Below the pieces are notes generated by a model, which did no database searches, had not been told where the DNA came from, and was given only the letters and a program-made list of their open reading frames with translations. This document shows, in pieces, positions 32,738 to 43,107 of a stretch of 64,000 nt of DNA (position 1 is the first letter of the stretch; the number at the start of each line of letters is the position of its first letter). The stretch spans positions 1,240,001-1,304,000 of the forward strand of contig NZ_CP150144.1 in the NCBI RefSeq assembly GCF_037963145.1, written 5' to 3'. A program made the position numbers and the translations under genes. Source of the DNA: Oceanobacillus sp. FSL K6-2867. GTDB taxonomy: Bacteria > Bacillota > Bacilli > Bacillales > Amphibacillaceae.

Positions 32738-34942
32738 TCAACCCATTATCCGTTTAATTAAATTTTTCCATAATTGAGTCAGTTCGTTTAGCTGTGATTC
32801 ATTTATCTCATTTCGATAAAGCAGTCGCTCATAATGTCTTGTTAGCTGCCCCATCTCATCCGTTGCATAGTGCATATCAATACGATTTGCAAATTCACGT
32901 AGTGTCTGGTCTGGATCTTTTGCATACCCATAATGCTGCAGTAATTTCATCAAATGATGATAAGCTTCCTGGAATGATTTAGCATCTTGTCCATTTTTCA
33001 TTTTCACTGCAAGCGCCTTTGTTTGCCAACGAAATCTTGTTTTATAAATAGCAATTCCGATAATAAGGGTTATGGCAGCCAATATTGCTGCATACCACCA
33101 GTTAAACGTAAAGCGAGCTGCATCGTTTTGGACAGATTCTTGCTCAGCAGTTTCTTCTGTTTGTACATCTGATTCCGGCTGCTCCGGGAGATCATTGCCT
33201 TCTGGAGCTTCCAATACGTCATCTTCTGTTTGCGGTAAGGCCGTATTATTAGCATTATCAACATCCACATGAAAATCAGATAAATTAGAGAAGCCTTGTG
33301 TCGGCTCAAATGGTACCCAGCCAGTTTCCGGGAAATAAACTTCTACCCAAGAATGCGCATTTCCATTCGTTACCTCATACAGCTCCGCTTCATTTTCTCC
33401 TCCAATTAATTGTCCGCTAGTAAATCCCTTTACCCATCTTGCTGGTATATCAATAGCACGAAGCAAAACAACCATCGATGTTGAGAAGTTATCACAATAA
33501 CCTATTCTGGAATCAAATAAAAACTGATCCACATAATCCTCATTTCCTGTCGGTACAGGAATATCGGTTGTACGATATTCAAAATCATTGCTGGCGAAAT
33601 ATCGTTCGACTGCTTTTACCTTTTCATATCTTGATTCATATGGCTTGGTAATTTCCTCAGCTAAATCAACTACCCGTTCAGGTAATGTATCAGGCAATTG
33701 CGTATAGTGTTCTAGCAGTTCTTCTCCGTATCGTTCATTGCTTTCACGCAGCACATTTAGCTCATAGGATGGATGTTCATACGATAATTGATAAGTATTT
33801 AAGTTAGCAACCTCTCCATTCCTTCTAGCCTCGATTGCGTCTGATTCCAGGTCGAGAAATACTGCTTCTTCTCCTGCAAGCCTTTCTACTTGTCTGACTC
33901 CGTATGGATAAACAAGCTTATTAATCGATTCATTTTCTTGAAACTCAACCAAGGCATCTTGGCTCTCTGTCTCTACACTTGAAGAAAATGTCTCTAAATC
34001 GATCGAGCCATTTGGCTGTAATTCATACTCTGAATCAGAGGAAAGCACCCAGCCTTTCCCAGTATATTCATCTTTCGTTTCAATTCGCCAATAATGCCTC
34101 TCCGGAGTCCTCGCATAAAACACTGGTGTATCATCTTGAATAAATGAACCACCTAATCTTGAGTCATCCTCCCCATAGCCAACCTTTTGTACCGGGCCAC
34201 CGCCATTACCACCCACGTTTTCAGCAGCACTTTGAATAAATGGCACAGGATCTGGCCAAATAGGTTCTACTTTCGGTGCTGCAAAACCAATCATGGTGGA
34301 GATAAACACAACGACAATTAATGGCATAAGCCATACTGGTGATTTTTTTAACCAGCCAAAATGAATCGACTCTTGACTCAATTCTTTCATTAGATTCGCT
34401 ATACCAAGTGCAATAAACGAAATAATAAAGGTTCTTACAATTGACATAGTTCCGTCGTATACCGTAAATGTATCAAGAATTGTGATATAAACAAATGTAA
34501 GCAGCACAAACAGAAAAATCCGTTTCATTTGGACGAACCAGTAATGCAATAGATAGCTCATTAACCAAATTAATAATAAAAACAGGAAGCTGCGGAACAA
34601 CGGTGTTAAATAGTACCACTGCTGTGAGAACAATGCTTGTATGTTGAAGGTAAATTCGTCCTGTGCCTGTCCAAGCCACAACGCGCTTACAATCGGCACA
34701 TTAAAATAGAGACCATTAAGAATGAAAAACAGACCAAATCCTTTTAATAAAAGACTAAGCCACCATTTCAGCTGCAATGCTGAAATGAAAAAACAAAACA
34801 TCGTATAAATAATAAAAATCATAATATTATTCGTGTCCGATATATCTTTTAATGGATAAAGCCATTCTAGAAACAAAAAGAATCCGCAAAAATAAAGAAT
34901 CGTGGCATATAAGATTGCTGCTTTATTTTGCTGTTTCTTCAT
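32738..34942 (-). CDS. yebA: Membrane transglutaminase-like protein (YebA)
   Basis: This 734-residue protein has about seven N-terminal helices (to about 210), an extracytoplasmic domain and a transglutaminase-like core with cysteine in RIGYCDNFSTSM and histidine in NAHSWVEVYFPETGW. One further helix (about 615-635) and a DUF4129 tail follow. The substrate is unknown. Together with a MoxR ATPase and a DUF58 protein it forms the yeaC-yeaD-yebA set seen next to guaA in B. subtilis. It overlaps yeaD by four bases. Confidence 0.88.
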   Translation of the reverse strand: MKKQQNKAAILYATILYFCGFFLFLEWLYPLKDISDTNNIMIFIIYTMFCFFISALQLKWWLSLLLKGFGLFFILNGLYFNVPIVSALWLGQAQDEFTFNIQALFSQQWYYLTPLFRSFLFLLLIWLMSYLLHYWFVQMKRIFLFVLLTFVYITILDTFTVYDGTMSIVRTFIISFIALGIANLMKELSQESIHFGWLKKSPVWLMPLIVVVFISTMIGFAAPKVEPIWPDPVPFIQSAAENVGGNGGGPVQKVGYGEDDSRLGGSFIQDDTPVFYARTPERHYWRIETKDEYTGKGWVLSSDSEYELQPNGSIDLETFSSSVETESQDALVEFQENESINKLVYPYGVRQVERLAGEEAVFLDLESDAIEARRNGEVANLNTYQLSYEHPSYELNVLRESNERYGEELLEHYTQLPDTLPERVVDLAEEITKPYESRYEKVKAVERYFASNDFEYRTTDIPVPTGNEDYVDQFLFDSRIGYCDNFSTSMVVLLRAIDIPARWVKGFTSGQLIGGENEAELYEVTNGNAHSWVEVYFPETGWVPFEPTQGFSNLSDFHVDVDNANNTALPQTEDDVLEAPEGNDLPEQPESDVQTEETAEQESVQNDAARFTFNWWYAAILAAITLIIGIAIYKTRFRWQTKALAVKMKNGQDAKSFQEAYHHLMKLLQHYGYAKDPDQTLREFANRIDMHYATDEMGQLTRHYERLLYRNEINESQLNELTQLWKNLIKRIMG

Positions 34943-36207
34943 CTTATATTCACCTCAATCCGTTTCGAAGCTAATTGCTGTTCGGTCAAAATCTGCACAT
35001 CAACATCTGCATAACGGAGCTGCTGGACAACATGGTACTCTGTATCTGTAATTAAATTAGCTGCTTGAATAAATATTATTGCAACACGCTTCGCTCGCCG
35101 CTTCACTTGTAATATTGATTGTTTAAAAAGCTCATCGATTATAGTTGTGATAACAATTGCCATTTTTCCTGCTTGAACCAGCTTCATCTCTTCCTTCAAA
35201 ATTGCAGAAAACGAGCGATCACCACTCGGCTGGACCCTTGCTAAAAACTGGTGGATACGTGCCTGGCTTATCGCGTTTTGCTCAGATGGAAAATAGACAG
35301 ATTCAGCTCCAATCGTAAGTAAACCTGCTTGATTATCCTGCTTTTTAAAAGCTTCCATTAAAGAAAGACCAATCTCTACAGCTGCTTCAAATGCTAAAGC
35401 ATTCATATCTTGATCATGACAGCTATTTAAAATAAGCAGAATATCCGTACTTTTTTCTTGTTCAAATTCCTTCGTCATCACGTTATTTCGTCTAGCTGTT
35501 TGCTTCCAGTCAATTCGTGAAAAACGATCTCCTGGCACATATTCACGGACACCAATTGCAACATTGGTATTCATTAAATGATGTGTGCTTGAAGAAATAG
35601 AACCCTGTTCAAAATTCTGATATTGCTCTTGCAACAAGATAGGACGAATGGTCGGATAAGCGATTAGTTCATTCGCTGCATTGAAGACATGCTCTCGTTT
35701 CACAAAGCCGAATATATCACTAAGCTTCACACGAATCTGATTTAACTGATGCTCTCCACGCGGGATTTGCTCAATTGTATAGGGTAATGCAAAGCTGCGT
35801 TTAAATCCGGGAAAAACAACCTTTTTAATTTTCCGTTCTACATATCGTTTTTCAGGGTGATCCATATCAAGATACTTTTCATTCCGACTATCAGCTTTCA
35901 TTAAACTTTTGGGGAAAACTTCCTCTACAATACAATAGTAGATTGGAAAAGGGATATTTCTTTCTATCCTGATCATGACAGCAGCTTTATCGCCTGCTTG
36001 AAGGATAGGTCGGAAAACTTCCCTTGTAACGTTCCAATTTTTTATCGGGTAAAATGAGAACATAAGGAGATAAACAAATATTGGAAGAAAGCTATAAAAA
36101 AGAAACCAACTGACAAATCCTCCCTGAAACATCGCATAGGAGAATAGTATGAAAAAAAGCGCAACAATTATTACAGTATTACCAAATACTTTGATCCGGC
36201 CTTTCAT
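34939..36207 (-). CDS. yeaD: DUF58 protein (YeaD)
   Basis: This 422-residue protein has two N-terminal helices (about 8-50) and the DUF58 domain, with the hallmark GVREYVPGDRFSRIDWKQTARRN near 220 and a vWA-like fold after it. DUF58 proteins work with MoxR ATPases, probably as chaperone-like assembly partners. It is coupled to both neighbours, with a one-base overlap upstream and a four-base overlap downstream. Confidence 0.88.
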   Translation of the reverse strand: MKGRIKVFGNTVIIVALFFILFSYAMFQGGFVSWFLFYSFLPIFVYLLMFSFYPIKNWNVTREVFRPILQAGDKAAVMIRIERNIPFPIYYCIVEEVFPKSLMKADSRNEKYLDMDHPEKRYVERKIKKVVFPGFKRSFALPYTIEQIPRGEHQLNQIRVKLSDIFGFVKREHVFNAANELIAYPTIRPILLQEQYQNFEQGSISSSTHHLMNTNVAIGVREYVPGDRFSRIDWKQTARRNNVMTKEFEQEKSTDILLILNSCHDQDMNALAFEAAVEIGLSLMEAFKKQDNQAGLLTIGAESVYFPSEQNAISQARIHQFLARVQPSGDRSFSAILKEEMKLVQAGKMAIVITTIIDELFKQSILQVKRRAKRVAIIFIQAANLITDTEYHVVQQLRYADVDVQILTEQQLASKRIEVNIR

Positions 36208-37169
36208 TAACTAAATTCCTTTCGAATTGGAATGTGCGTTGTTTTTACAACCGCATCGATTGTACCTTCATTAGTAGCCCCCTCATATCTTGCCTCCGAA
36301 GTTAATATAATCCGATGGGACAGAACAAATGGTGCAAGATACTTTACATCATCTGGCAATACATAATCTCTTCCATATATAAATGCATAAGCTTTCGCTG
36401 CTTTCATTAAGGCAATAGATCCCCTTGGGCTTACTCCAAGATAAATTGCATCATTTTCTCTTGTCCGTGTTACAAGATTAATAATGTACTGCTGTACATT
36501 GCGATCAATATAGACATCCTTTACTTCCTCTTGAAGTTCTACTAATTGGTCTCTATCGATTACTGCTTCTATTGATTCAATTGGATGATTACTAGATGTC
36601 CGCTCAAGCATTTCTAGTTCTTCATGAAAGGTAGGATAGCCCATTTTCAATTTCAAGATAAAGCGATCAAGCTGTGCTTCCGGTAATGGGTAGGTGCCTT
36701 CATATTCAATGGGGTTTTGAGTTGCCATAACAAAGAAAGGTGCTCTTAGAGGTTTCGTTACTCCATCAATGGTCACATTTTGTTCTTCCATTGCTTCAAG
36801 AAGTGATGATTGTGTCTTTGGTGAGGTACGATTGATTTCATCTGCAAGAATAACATTTCCAAAGATTGGTCCACCGCGAAATTCAAATTCCAGTTCCTTT
36901 GGATTATAAATCGAAACACCAGTTACATCTGATGGCAATAAATCCGGAGTAAATTGAATTCGTTTGAAGTCACAATCCAATGACTTTGCAAGTGTCCGAA
37001 CAAGCATTGTCTTTCCAACACCAGGAACATCCTCTAATAACACATGCCCCTGCGCTAATAAAGCAACTAAGCTTAAAGTTGCAACATCTTCTTTTCCAAT
37101 CATTACTTTATTTATGTTATTAATCACACGTTCAATCTTTTCATTATAAATACTCGTTCCATGTATCAA
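36207..37169 (-). CDS. yeaC: MoxR-family AAA ATPase (YeaC)
   Basis: This 320-residue AAA+ ATPase has Walker A GVGKTML near residue 50, Walker B VILADEINRTSP, sensor MATQNPIEYEGTYPLPEAQLDRF, and the AAA_lid near the end. MoxR proteins remodel or assemble partner complexes. It is the first gene of the three-gene set. The ATG is preceded by AAAGGAGGGAATATAGC. Confidence 0.92.
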   Translation of the reverse strand: MIHGTSIYNEKIERVINNINKVMIGKEDVATLSLVALLAQGHVLLEDVPGVGKTMLVRTLAKSLDCDFKRIQFTPDLLPSDVTGVSIYNPKELEFEFRGGPIFGNVILADEINRTSPKTQSSLLEAMEEQNVTIDGVTKPLRAPFFVMATQNPIEYEGTYPLPEAQLDRFILKLKMGYPTFHEELEMLERTSSNHPIESIEAVIDRDQLVELQEEVKDVYIDRNVQQYIINLVTRTRENDAIYLGVSPRGSIALMKAAKAYAFIYGRDYVLPDDVKYLAPFVLSHRIILTSEARYEGATNEGTIDAVVKTTHIPIRKEFS

Positions 37170-37347
37170 GCTATATTCCCTCCTTTTAGTAAAAACTGTT
37201 TAAATACTTTGTTTACTTCAACTATATCAAGAAAAGAAGTTGAAGTAAAAGTAGAACTTTTATAGTATATGAACCACTTCTATAACTAACATTAACAGAA
37301 AAAGTTGTTTATATACTAGATTTATTCAAAACAAATAAGTATACGAA

Positions 37348-37545
37348 AAGAGACTGGAACAAAAGTGTTTTAACATAGTAAAAACGGAATGAACCGCTTC
37401 AGAAATATACTTAGCGCATTCGTAGGTGGCCGGAGAGCCCCTTGTGCTATCGCACTACGGTGTCTCATCTATGCCTTTCCTCTCACTGGTGACTATGTAA
37501 TATTTCCTACTGTTTTTAACACTTTATTTAAGTTCTGAGCCTCTC
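37348..37545. repeat. Putative dispersed intergenic repeat with imperfect inverted ends
   Basis: Lies in the 420-base gap between the amidase and yeaC. GAGACTGGAACAAAAGTGTT near one end partly matches the complement of the other end (GAGGCTCAGAACT, then AAAGTGTTAAAA). The middle contains GTAGGTGGCCGGAGAGCCCC. No reading frame is supported. It has the look of a MITE-like or REP-like unit. Confidence 0.4.
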
Positions 37546-37592
37546 TAGTTCTTCTGACTTTTTACTCTATAAAGATTTGAAACTAGCTCTGA

Positions 37593-39095
37593 TTAAGCTT
37601 TTTCGAAATAGGAATTTCCTTTCATCCCTACCCAAAGGTCCGACTGTTCCAGTTGCACTGCCAGCTGCAACAAGCGATGTTCTTCACCCTTTGGTGCCAT
37701 TACTTGCACTCCCAATGGAAGACCCTCACTTGAAAGATGCACGGGAACAGACATTGCTGGCTGACCAGTTAAATTAGCCAGCTGGGTAAATGGCGTATAC
37801 GTTAAACTAGGTAAAAACATCTCATAAATAAGTTCTTGTTGTTTAACTTTGTCTGCTTCCCTTACCTGCATCCGCAGCTTTTCCTGACTTGCTTTCGAAT
37901 GGGTCAGCTCGCCGATCGTAGGGGCAGTGCCCGCTGTAGCTGGAGTAATATAAAAATCATATATCTGATGAAAGGATGCCATCTGTGCAGCAGCTGTATC
38001 CCATGATGCAAGGCTTGCCGAGAAATCGGCTGCTGAGAGGGACTTCCCTGCTTCGCTAAGCACCCATGTTTCGATTTCTACATCATCAGCGGTAATTGCA
38101 CGATTAATTGCCTTTTCTAATTCTTGAACAGTTAAGCTCATTTCGCCACTATTCATCATGAAATAATCCTTCATTAATTGGACACCATCCACACCATTTT
38201 CTTTCTCTTCTACATGATGTCCCTGTGCTTCCAGCCATTTTACTGTGTTTTCCACCGCAAGCATTGCCTCCGCACTTACTGGAGTACCAACAGGGGATTT
38301 TGTTGTGTAAGCAATTCTTAGTGGCCTATCAAAGTCTTCCAGCATTTTCTTGTGATAGCTTCCTGGGTATAATGGTGTCTGGAATGCTGCCTCTTGTTGT
38401 ACAACTTGAAGTAAATCCAACATGCTTGCACTATCCCGGACACTTCTGCTTAAAACAAAATCAATTGATGCACCATGCCATTGTCTGCCAACTCCTGGTC
38501 CAACTGGAGTTCTTCCTCGTGTAGGCTTTAATCCAAATAGCCCGGTAAACGAAGCTGGAATTCGTATGGATCCACCCCCATCACTCGCACCTGCAAGTGG
38601 TACAATTCCAGAAGCAATCGCTGCTGCCGCTCCCCCACTGGAGCCACCTGGCGAATAATCTGTATTCCAGGGATTTCGAGTTGGCCCATAAATTTTAGGT
38701 TCTGTAATGTTTTTTAATCCGAACTCTGGTGTATTTGTATGTCCCATAAAATGAAATCCAGCCTCGCGAAGCTTTTTCACAAAATAAGAATCATGTTTCG
38801 AACGATTCCCCTCAAGCAGCTTATTACCCGCTGTCATTAGCTCCCCTTCTAAGCTTTGAGAGATATTTTTTAACAGAACAGGAACACCGTTAAACGGAGC
38901 ATCCTCTATTGATATGCGTTCTGCTTCATCAAGTGCCTGCTCCATTCTTGAATGTGTTACAACATTCAAGGTTGGTTGAACTTCGTTTAATCGTTCGAAG
39001 GCAATTGTCATAAGTTCCTTTGCGGAGATCTCTTTCCTTTGAATCAACTGCGCCATTTCCACGGCATCTAATTTTAAGTATGTTCCCAAATTCAT
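37593..39095 (-). CDS. Amidase (amidase-signature family)
   Basis: This 500-residue protein has the amidase signature: lysine in VLLKNISQS near 70, GGSSGGAAAAIASGIVPLAG near 150 with the two serines, and SDGGGSIRIPASFTGLFGLKP with the nucleophile. It is related to GatA but has no gatB or gatC neighbours, so a stand-alone amidase with unknown substrate is likely. The ATG at 39095 has GAGGAG 7 bases upstream. Confidence 0.88.
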   Translation of the reverse strand: MNLGTYLKLDAVEMAQLIQRKEISAKELMTIAFERLNEVQPTLNVVTHSRMEQALDEAERISIEDAPFNGVPVLLKNISQSLEGELMTAGNKLLEGNRSKHDSYFVKKLREAGFHFMGHTNTPEFGLKNITEPKIYGPTRNPWNTDYSPGGSSGGAAAAIASGIVPLAGASDGGGSIRIPASFTGLFGLKPTRGRTPVGPGVGRQWHGASIDFVLSRSVRDSASMLDLLQVVQQEAAFQTPLYPGSYHKKMLEDFDRPLRIAYTTKSPVGTPVSAEAMLAVENTVKWLEAQGHHVEEKENGVDGVQLMKDYFMMNSGEMSLTVQELEKAINRAITADDVEIETWVLSEAGKSLSAADFSASLASWDTAAAQMASFHQIYDFYITPATAGTAPTIGELTHSKASQEKLRMQVREADKVKQQELIYEMFLPSLTYTPFTQLANLTGQPAMSVPVHLSSEGLPLGVQVMAPKGEEHRLLQLAVQLEQSDLWVGMKGNSYFEKA

Positions 39096-39157
39096 ATGTA
39101 CACTCCTCACAGAAGCATTTTACCCTAGTCTACCATACCTGCTGATTGGTTCCAGTA

Positions 39158-40606
39158 CTATGATTCGGAAGCATTTTTTTGTTTATTCGATTCCTTTGCT
39201 TGATTCTTCTCTTGCCATGGTTCAAATGAAAAAGGAATACCTAGCATCTCACTCGTTAATTTGTCATAAGATACAAGGTCTTTTAACGTCATTTCCTTTA
39301 ACGAACGTTTCCCCATTGCTCTTAGACCTACCTTCATCTCTTCTATGCTTGCCGTTAAAAATTTAGCTGCTGATTGTGCGCCATCTTCTCTATTAAATTT
39401 ATTTTTAAATTTCCCTTCATTCCATACAACCTGTGTAGGCGGTTCAAATGGAATAGCGTCGAGCGTTTGGCTGTGTGCCACTGCAAAAAGAATCGCCGAT
39501 CCTAAATAAACGGCATCTGCTCCTAATGCGATAGCTTTTAAAAATTCCGATGGTGTAAATAGACCGCCGGATATAATGAGGCTAACCTCTTTTCTCTTAT
39601 TGCGTTTTTTTAAGTGATTGTCCGCACGTATAACGGCATGCAAGGTCGGTATCCCAAAATCATCTGATAATACAGGAGGCGCTCCATGTGTTGCAGCTTG
39701 TCCTCCATCTACTGCGATATAATCAACCCCGATTTTCAGTAACTGGTCAATATCCTGTTCTAATTTGCCCCCGGCTCCCAGCTTGGCTCCGATTGGAACT
39801 CCACCCGTTAGTTTCCTTAACTCCTCGACTAATTCTTTTATATCTTTTATTGTTTGATTATCAAAGAAATGCTCATAGATTACTGCTACTTCGTCTTCCT
39901 TTAATCCCATTACCTTCCGTGCTCTTCCTGTTAGATTCTCTGGCGAAATTCTCCCCCCGACTCCAACAAGCGCACCTTGACCGAACTTAATTTCTATCAT
40001 ATCTGCACGTTTTAATAAGTTCTCATCCTTTGACCACTCTGTTTTGGAAAACTGTAAAATATATTTATTAGCTGCATCTAATTCCTCTGGCAAAACCCCA
40101 CCTTCACCAGAATTGATTGCCGTACCTGTCTCTTTTGCCGCATCCGCTAATGCCAGTCGAACTTCTTCGCTTAAAGCAATACCATAGGCCATGCCACTAA
40201 TAAGTAATGGAATTTCAATTTCGAGCGGCTTTTTTGCCTTTGGCCCGATGGTAACTTTTACATCAACATCTTCATCACCATCAATTGGAAATGAAGCTAC
40301 CTGTGCTGGTATAAATGTTACTGTATCCATATGTGGCCAGTTTTTAGAAGATCCTAAGGGACGGTGCAGAACATCTCCTGTTTCTGCACGTAAATTGTTC
40401 TCAAGGACATTTTGGATTCCCATATGCCTAATACCTGGGATCAATTCGATTAAATTTTCTTGATAGCTGTCTGTAAAGATAATCTTACCCATCTTTTTCG
40501 TCATGCGCTTTAGCATCCATCTCCAGCCAAACAGAAACACAAATAAGATACTAAGCAGTAAAACAAGCAATATAAGATTAATTAAAGAAATAATCATCAT
40601 TATCAC
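39158..40606 (-). CDS. FMN-binding glutamate synthase-like protein (YerD-like)
   Basis: This 482-residue protein has an N-terminal membrane helix (about 5-28) followed by a glutamate synthase central FMN domain: NSGEGGVLPEE, IKFGQGALVGVGG, AKLGAGGK, VDGGQAATHGAP and ISGGLFTPSEFLKAIALGADAVYLG. The glutaminase domain of GltB is absent. B. subtilis YerD has this layout. The true reaction is not established. Confidence 0.85.
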   Translation of the reverse strand: MIMMIISLINLILLVLLLSILFVFLFGWRWMLKRMTKKMGKIIFTDSYQENLIELIPGIRHMGIQNVLENNLRAETGDVLHRPLGSSKNWPHMDTVTFIPAQVASFPIDGDEDVDVKVTIGPKAKKPLEIEIPLLISGMAYGIALSEEVRLALADAAKETGTAINSGEGGVLPEELDAANKYILQFSKTEWSKDENLLKRADMIEIKFGQGALVGVGGRISPENLTGRARKVMGLKEDEVAVIYEHFFDNQTIKDIKELVEELRKLTGGVPIGAKLGAGGKLEQDIDQLLKIGVDYIAVDGGQAATHGAPPVLSDDFGIPTLHAVIRADNHLKKRNKRKEVSLIISGGLFTPSEFLKAIALGADAVYLGSAILFAVAHSQTLDAIPFEPPTQVVWNEGKFKNKFNREDGAQSAAKFLTASIEEMKVGLRAMGKRSLKEMTLKDLVSYDKLTSEMLGIPFSFEPWQEKNQAKESNKQKNASES

Positions 40607-40656
40607 TCACTACCTTACGTTATTTTCCAAGCATTTGCGTGCTTTGGTTTGATTCC

Positions 40657-40812
40657 TTACTTGTCTTCTGAATCCCTGTTTTTCCAGGATGGGTCCATTT
40701 CCTGGTGCAGCTTTCGATTGATGTTATAAACGAGAAAAGGCACGAAAAAGGCTAAAAAGGTACAAAGTATTTCCATCCCTGTTGGAAGCCTGTCTACTAA
40801 TGTTTCCCACAT
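40657..40812 (-). CDS. Small germination D-subunit-like membrane protein
   Basis: This 51-residue frame starts two bases after the stop of the gerC-type gene. MWETLVDRLPTGMEILCTFL leads into one clear helix (about 14-30), then a charged tail ending NRDSEDK. Some spore germinant receptor operons carry a small fourth gene (D subunit) that tunes receptor function; size, position and hydrophobicity fit. The motif content is too small to prove family membership. Confidence 0.6.
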   Translation of the reverse strand: MWETLVDRLPTGMEILCTFLAFFVPFLVYNINRKLHQEMDPSWKNRDSEDK

Positions 40813-40814
40813 CC

Positions 40815-42005
40815 CTATTCCTCATTTCCTTTTCGCTTAATTTGAATAATGCTGCCAGGTTCCACTAGAACCGAATTAACATCAACGGTTACATCGCTAT
40901 TAGCAAAATAATTTTCTCCATGATCCCAATTATCCTTAACTTGCTTCCATACATCATAATGGAACATTCGGAGATGATTATCCAATTTCATTACATCTAC
41001 TTGTAAATCATCCTTCAGTTTTCTGATCGTACGCTCTGTCATCGACTTAATTTTTTGATCTAACACTTCTTCAAATTGTTTGGCTCCTTCTTTCGTATAA
41101 TAATCTTTATAACCATGGTACTCTTCAACCTGGGCTTCCACATTCATTTCTATATGAAAAGCTAATGCATCTTTATTGCTGTTTATAAGCTTTATTTTAC
41201 TGTTCCCTTGTTTGATGGAAAAAGCAATCTGTTCTCCTTCCACTTCCGTACTGACACTTCCTACTTGATTCCTTCCAAGGATAAAATTTAACCCCATCGC
41301 ATCTTCACCTGAGATTGTATCCACTAAGCGACTGGAATTTCCGTCAAATATAGCTACGCTCTCATAGTTTGCCGTACTAGCTGAATGCTTAGTGAGCAGT
41401 GGAACTGTAAAGCTGCTTTTATTCAGTAATAGTTCTTGCAGTTCTCCAATCCGGAGTGGTTCCATTGTCTCTGGTGTTACTTCATTTTCCAATAATTCAT
41501 TGAGATATTGTGATGGAATATAAGCATGCTCTGGATCAATATTTAAAATTTCCTTCGCAGGTGATTCACCATCTACAATCGCTACCTTAATCCCCCTTCT
41601 GAATCCTTGCACGCGGATAAAAACATCAATAACATTCGTAAATAAACCTGGTTCTTCAGCCAATTCCTTTGATACGAGTATCAGCTTCAAGTGCTCCGTG
41701 TTAATCATGTTATTTGTTTGCTTTGAGATTTTGGCATTGATCTGGTTTAACGTTTTTCCTGTTTGGCTTAAATTTAAATATGCCTTCCCTGAGCCACTAT
41801 CTGTTGCTGTCGCTAAACCGGCAGGGACTGCAGATTGCTGTGTCATTTCAAACATTTTATCTCCATCATCAGCATCTCCTACTAAATCAATCGCCACTCC
41901 TACAATGAATTCACGGTCTTCTAATTCTGCGTCGTCCCAGCAAGCAGATAACGTAATGAAAACGAAGCTAAATACAATTACAAGAAGCATTTTTTTATTT
42001 CTCAT
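40815..42005 (-). CDS. Germinant receptor C subunit (Ger(x)C lipoprotein)
   Basis: This 396-residue lipoprotein has a signal ending TLSAC with the lipidated cysteine at about residue 22, then CWDDAELEDREFIVG as in GerAC/GerBC. The three-domain Ger(x)C fold follows. It overlaps the B-subunit gene by 11 bases. It is displayed on the outer face of the spore inner membrane. Confidence 0.92.
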   Translation of the reverse strand: MRNKKMLLVIVFSFVFITLSACWDDAELEDREFIVGVAIDLVGDADDGDKMFEMTQQSAVPAGLATATDSGSGKAYLNLSQTGKTLNQINAKISKQTNNMINTEHLKLILVSKELAEEPGLFTNVIDVFIRVQGFRRGIKVAIVDGESPAKEILNIDPEHAYIPSQYLNELLENEVTPETMEPLRIGELQELLLNKSSFTVPLLTKHSASTANYESVAIFDGNSSRLVDTISGEDAMGLNFILGRNQVGSVSTEVEGEQIAFSIKQGNSKIKLINSNKDALAFHIEMNVEAQVEEYHGYKDYYTKEGAKQFEEVLDQKIKSMTERTIRKLKDDLQVDVMKLDNHLRMFHYDVWKQVKDNWDHGENYFANSDVTVDVNSVLVEPGSIIQIKRKGNEE

Positions 42006-43104
42006 TTTGCTTCGCTCCTTTTACTTTATACATTACCCCTAATATCGTCGTAATGATGACAATTAAAATCCAACTTGAGTAACTCATATAGTTTCCGAAG
42101 TTTTCCATTTCAATAAAATCCCTTGGTATCATTGCAACCGCGAAAATAAGCGGGGTTAGAACAAAGAGCAGATGTATTTTTTTCACCTTAGGTATAATAG
42201 AACTCAATGCTAGAACCCCTACATCAAAGGCCATTGCGGTTGTAGTAAAAATCGCCATAATCCATATCACAAAAAAAATTGACTCGATTCGTTCAAAGAA
42301 ACCACCGGGAATTTCAATCGACTTTGCGAGCTCAATCAATGGAAAACGAATATTAGCGGTTGTTAATTCACCAAACACTGCTATGCATGTGACAAAGATA
42401 AAAACATACAATATAATCGCCCATGACATTCCGATAACAGTATACTTTGCCACATGTTTTGGTTCTTTTACCAATGATATATAAAAAAACAAAATACCAA
42501 CTCCGGTATAGGACAAAGTTGTTTTTAAAGAGCCTTGCAAGTAGCCTTGCAGATCGGTTTTAAACATAGGCAGCACATTATGCCATCCCATAAATGGAAC
42601 GGAAAAAAGCACTAATAGCCCTGTCGTGATAAAGATAATTGGCAAAAACATTGCATTCAGCCGGAAGATCCCCCCGCGAGTATTCGCTACTGCATATACA
42701 ACAACAAGCAAAAACGTCAGGGCAACAACCTCCATTGGTGTACGGTTAAATAAATACTGATGCGAGATTTCCGCTATGGCACGGACTTCAAAGGCAGTTA
42801 AAGCAACACCTTGAACAGTAAATAAAAAAGTAAAAAAGACAGCAACGGGTTTGGTTACCAGCGAAGAAGAATAATCGAGAAAGGATTGATTCGGAAAATT
42901 GGCAGCCAGCTTTGCAACACACCATGCAATAGCTGTTACAATAGCCCCCGAAAATAATATAACGATCCAGCCATCTGAAAATCTTGTATCCTCAGCAAGT
43001 ATTCTTGGAAATGGAAGAATCCCTACCCCGATTAACATGGAGGGCAGTGCAATCATAATGTCTCGATTTTGTATTTTATCATCACCATATTTAAAATTAC
43101 GCAT
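41995..43104 (-). CDS. Germinant receptor B subunit (spore permease)
   Basis: This 369-residue protein has about ten helices and belongs to the spore germination GerB family within the APC superfamily. It is thought to bind the germinant. It starts MRNFKYGDDKIQNRDIMIAL. A 3-base gap separates it from the A-subunit gene, and it overlaps the C gene. The ligand cannot be predicted. Confidence 0.92.
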   Translation of the reverse strand: MRNFKYGDDKIQNRDIMIALPSMLIGVGILPFPRILAEDTRFSDGWIVILFSGAIVTAIAWCVAKLAANFPNQSFLDYSSSLVTKPVAVFFTFLFTVQGVALTAFEVRAIAEISHQYLFNRTPMEVVALTFLLVVVYAVANTRGGIFRLNAMFLPIIFITTGLLVLFSVPFMGWHNVLPMFKTDLQGYLQGSLKTTLSYTGVGILFFYISLVKEPKHVAKYTVIGMSWAIILYVFIFVTCIAVFGELTTANIRFPLIELAKSIEIPGGFFERIESIFFVIWIMAIFTTTAMAFDVGVLALSSIIPKVKKIHLLFVLTPLIFAVAMIPRDFIEMENFGNYMSYSSWILIVIITTILGVMYKVKGAKQNEK

Positions 43105-43107
43105 GGA

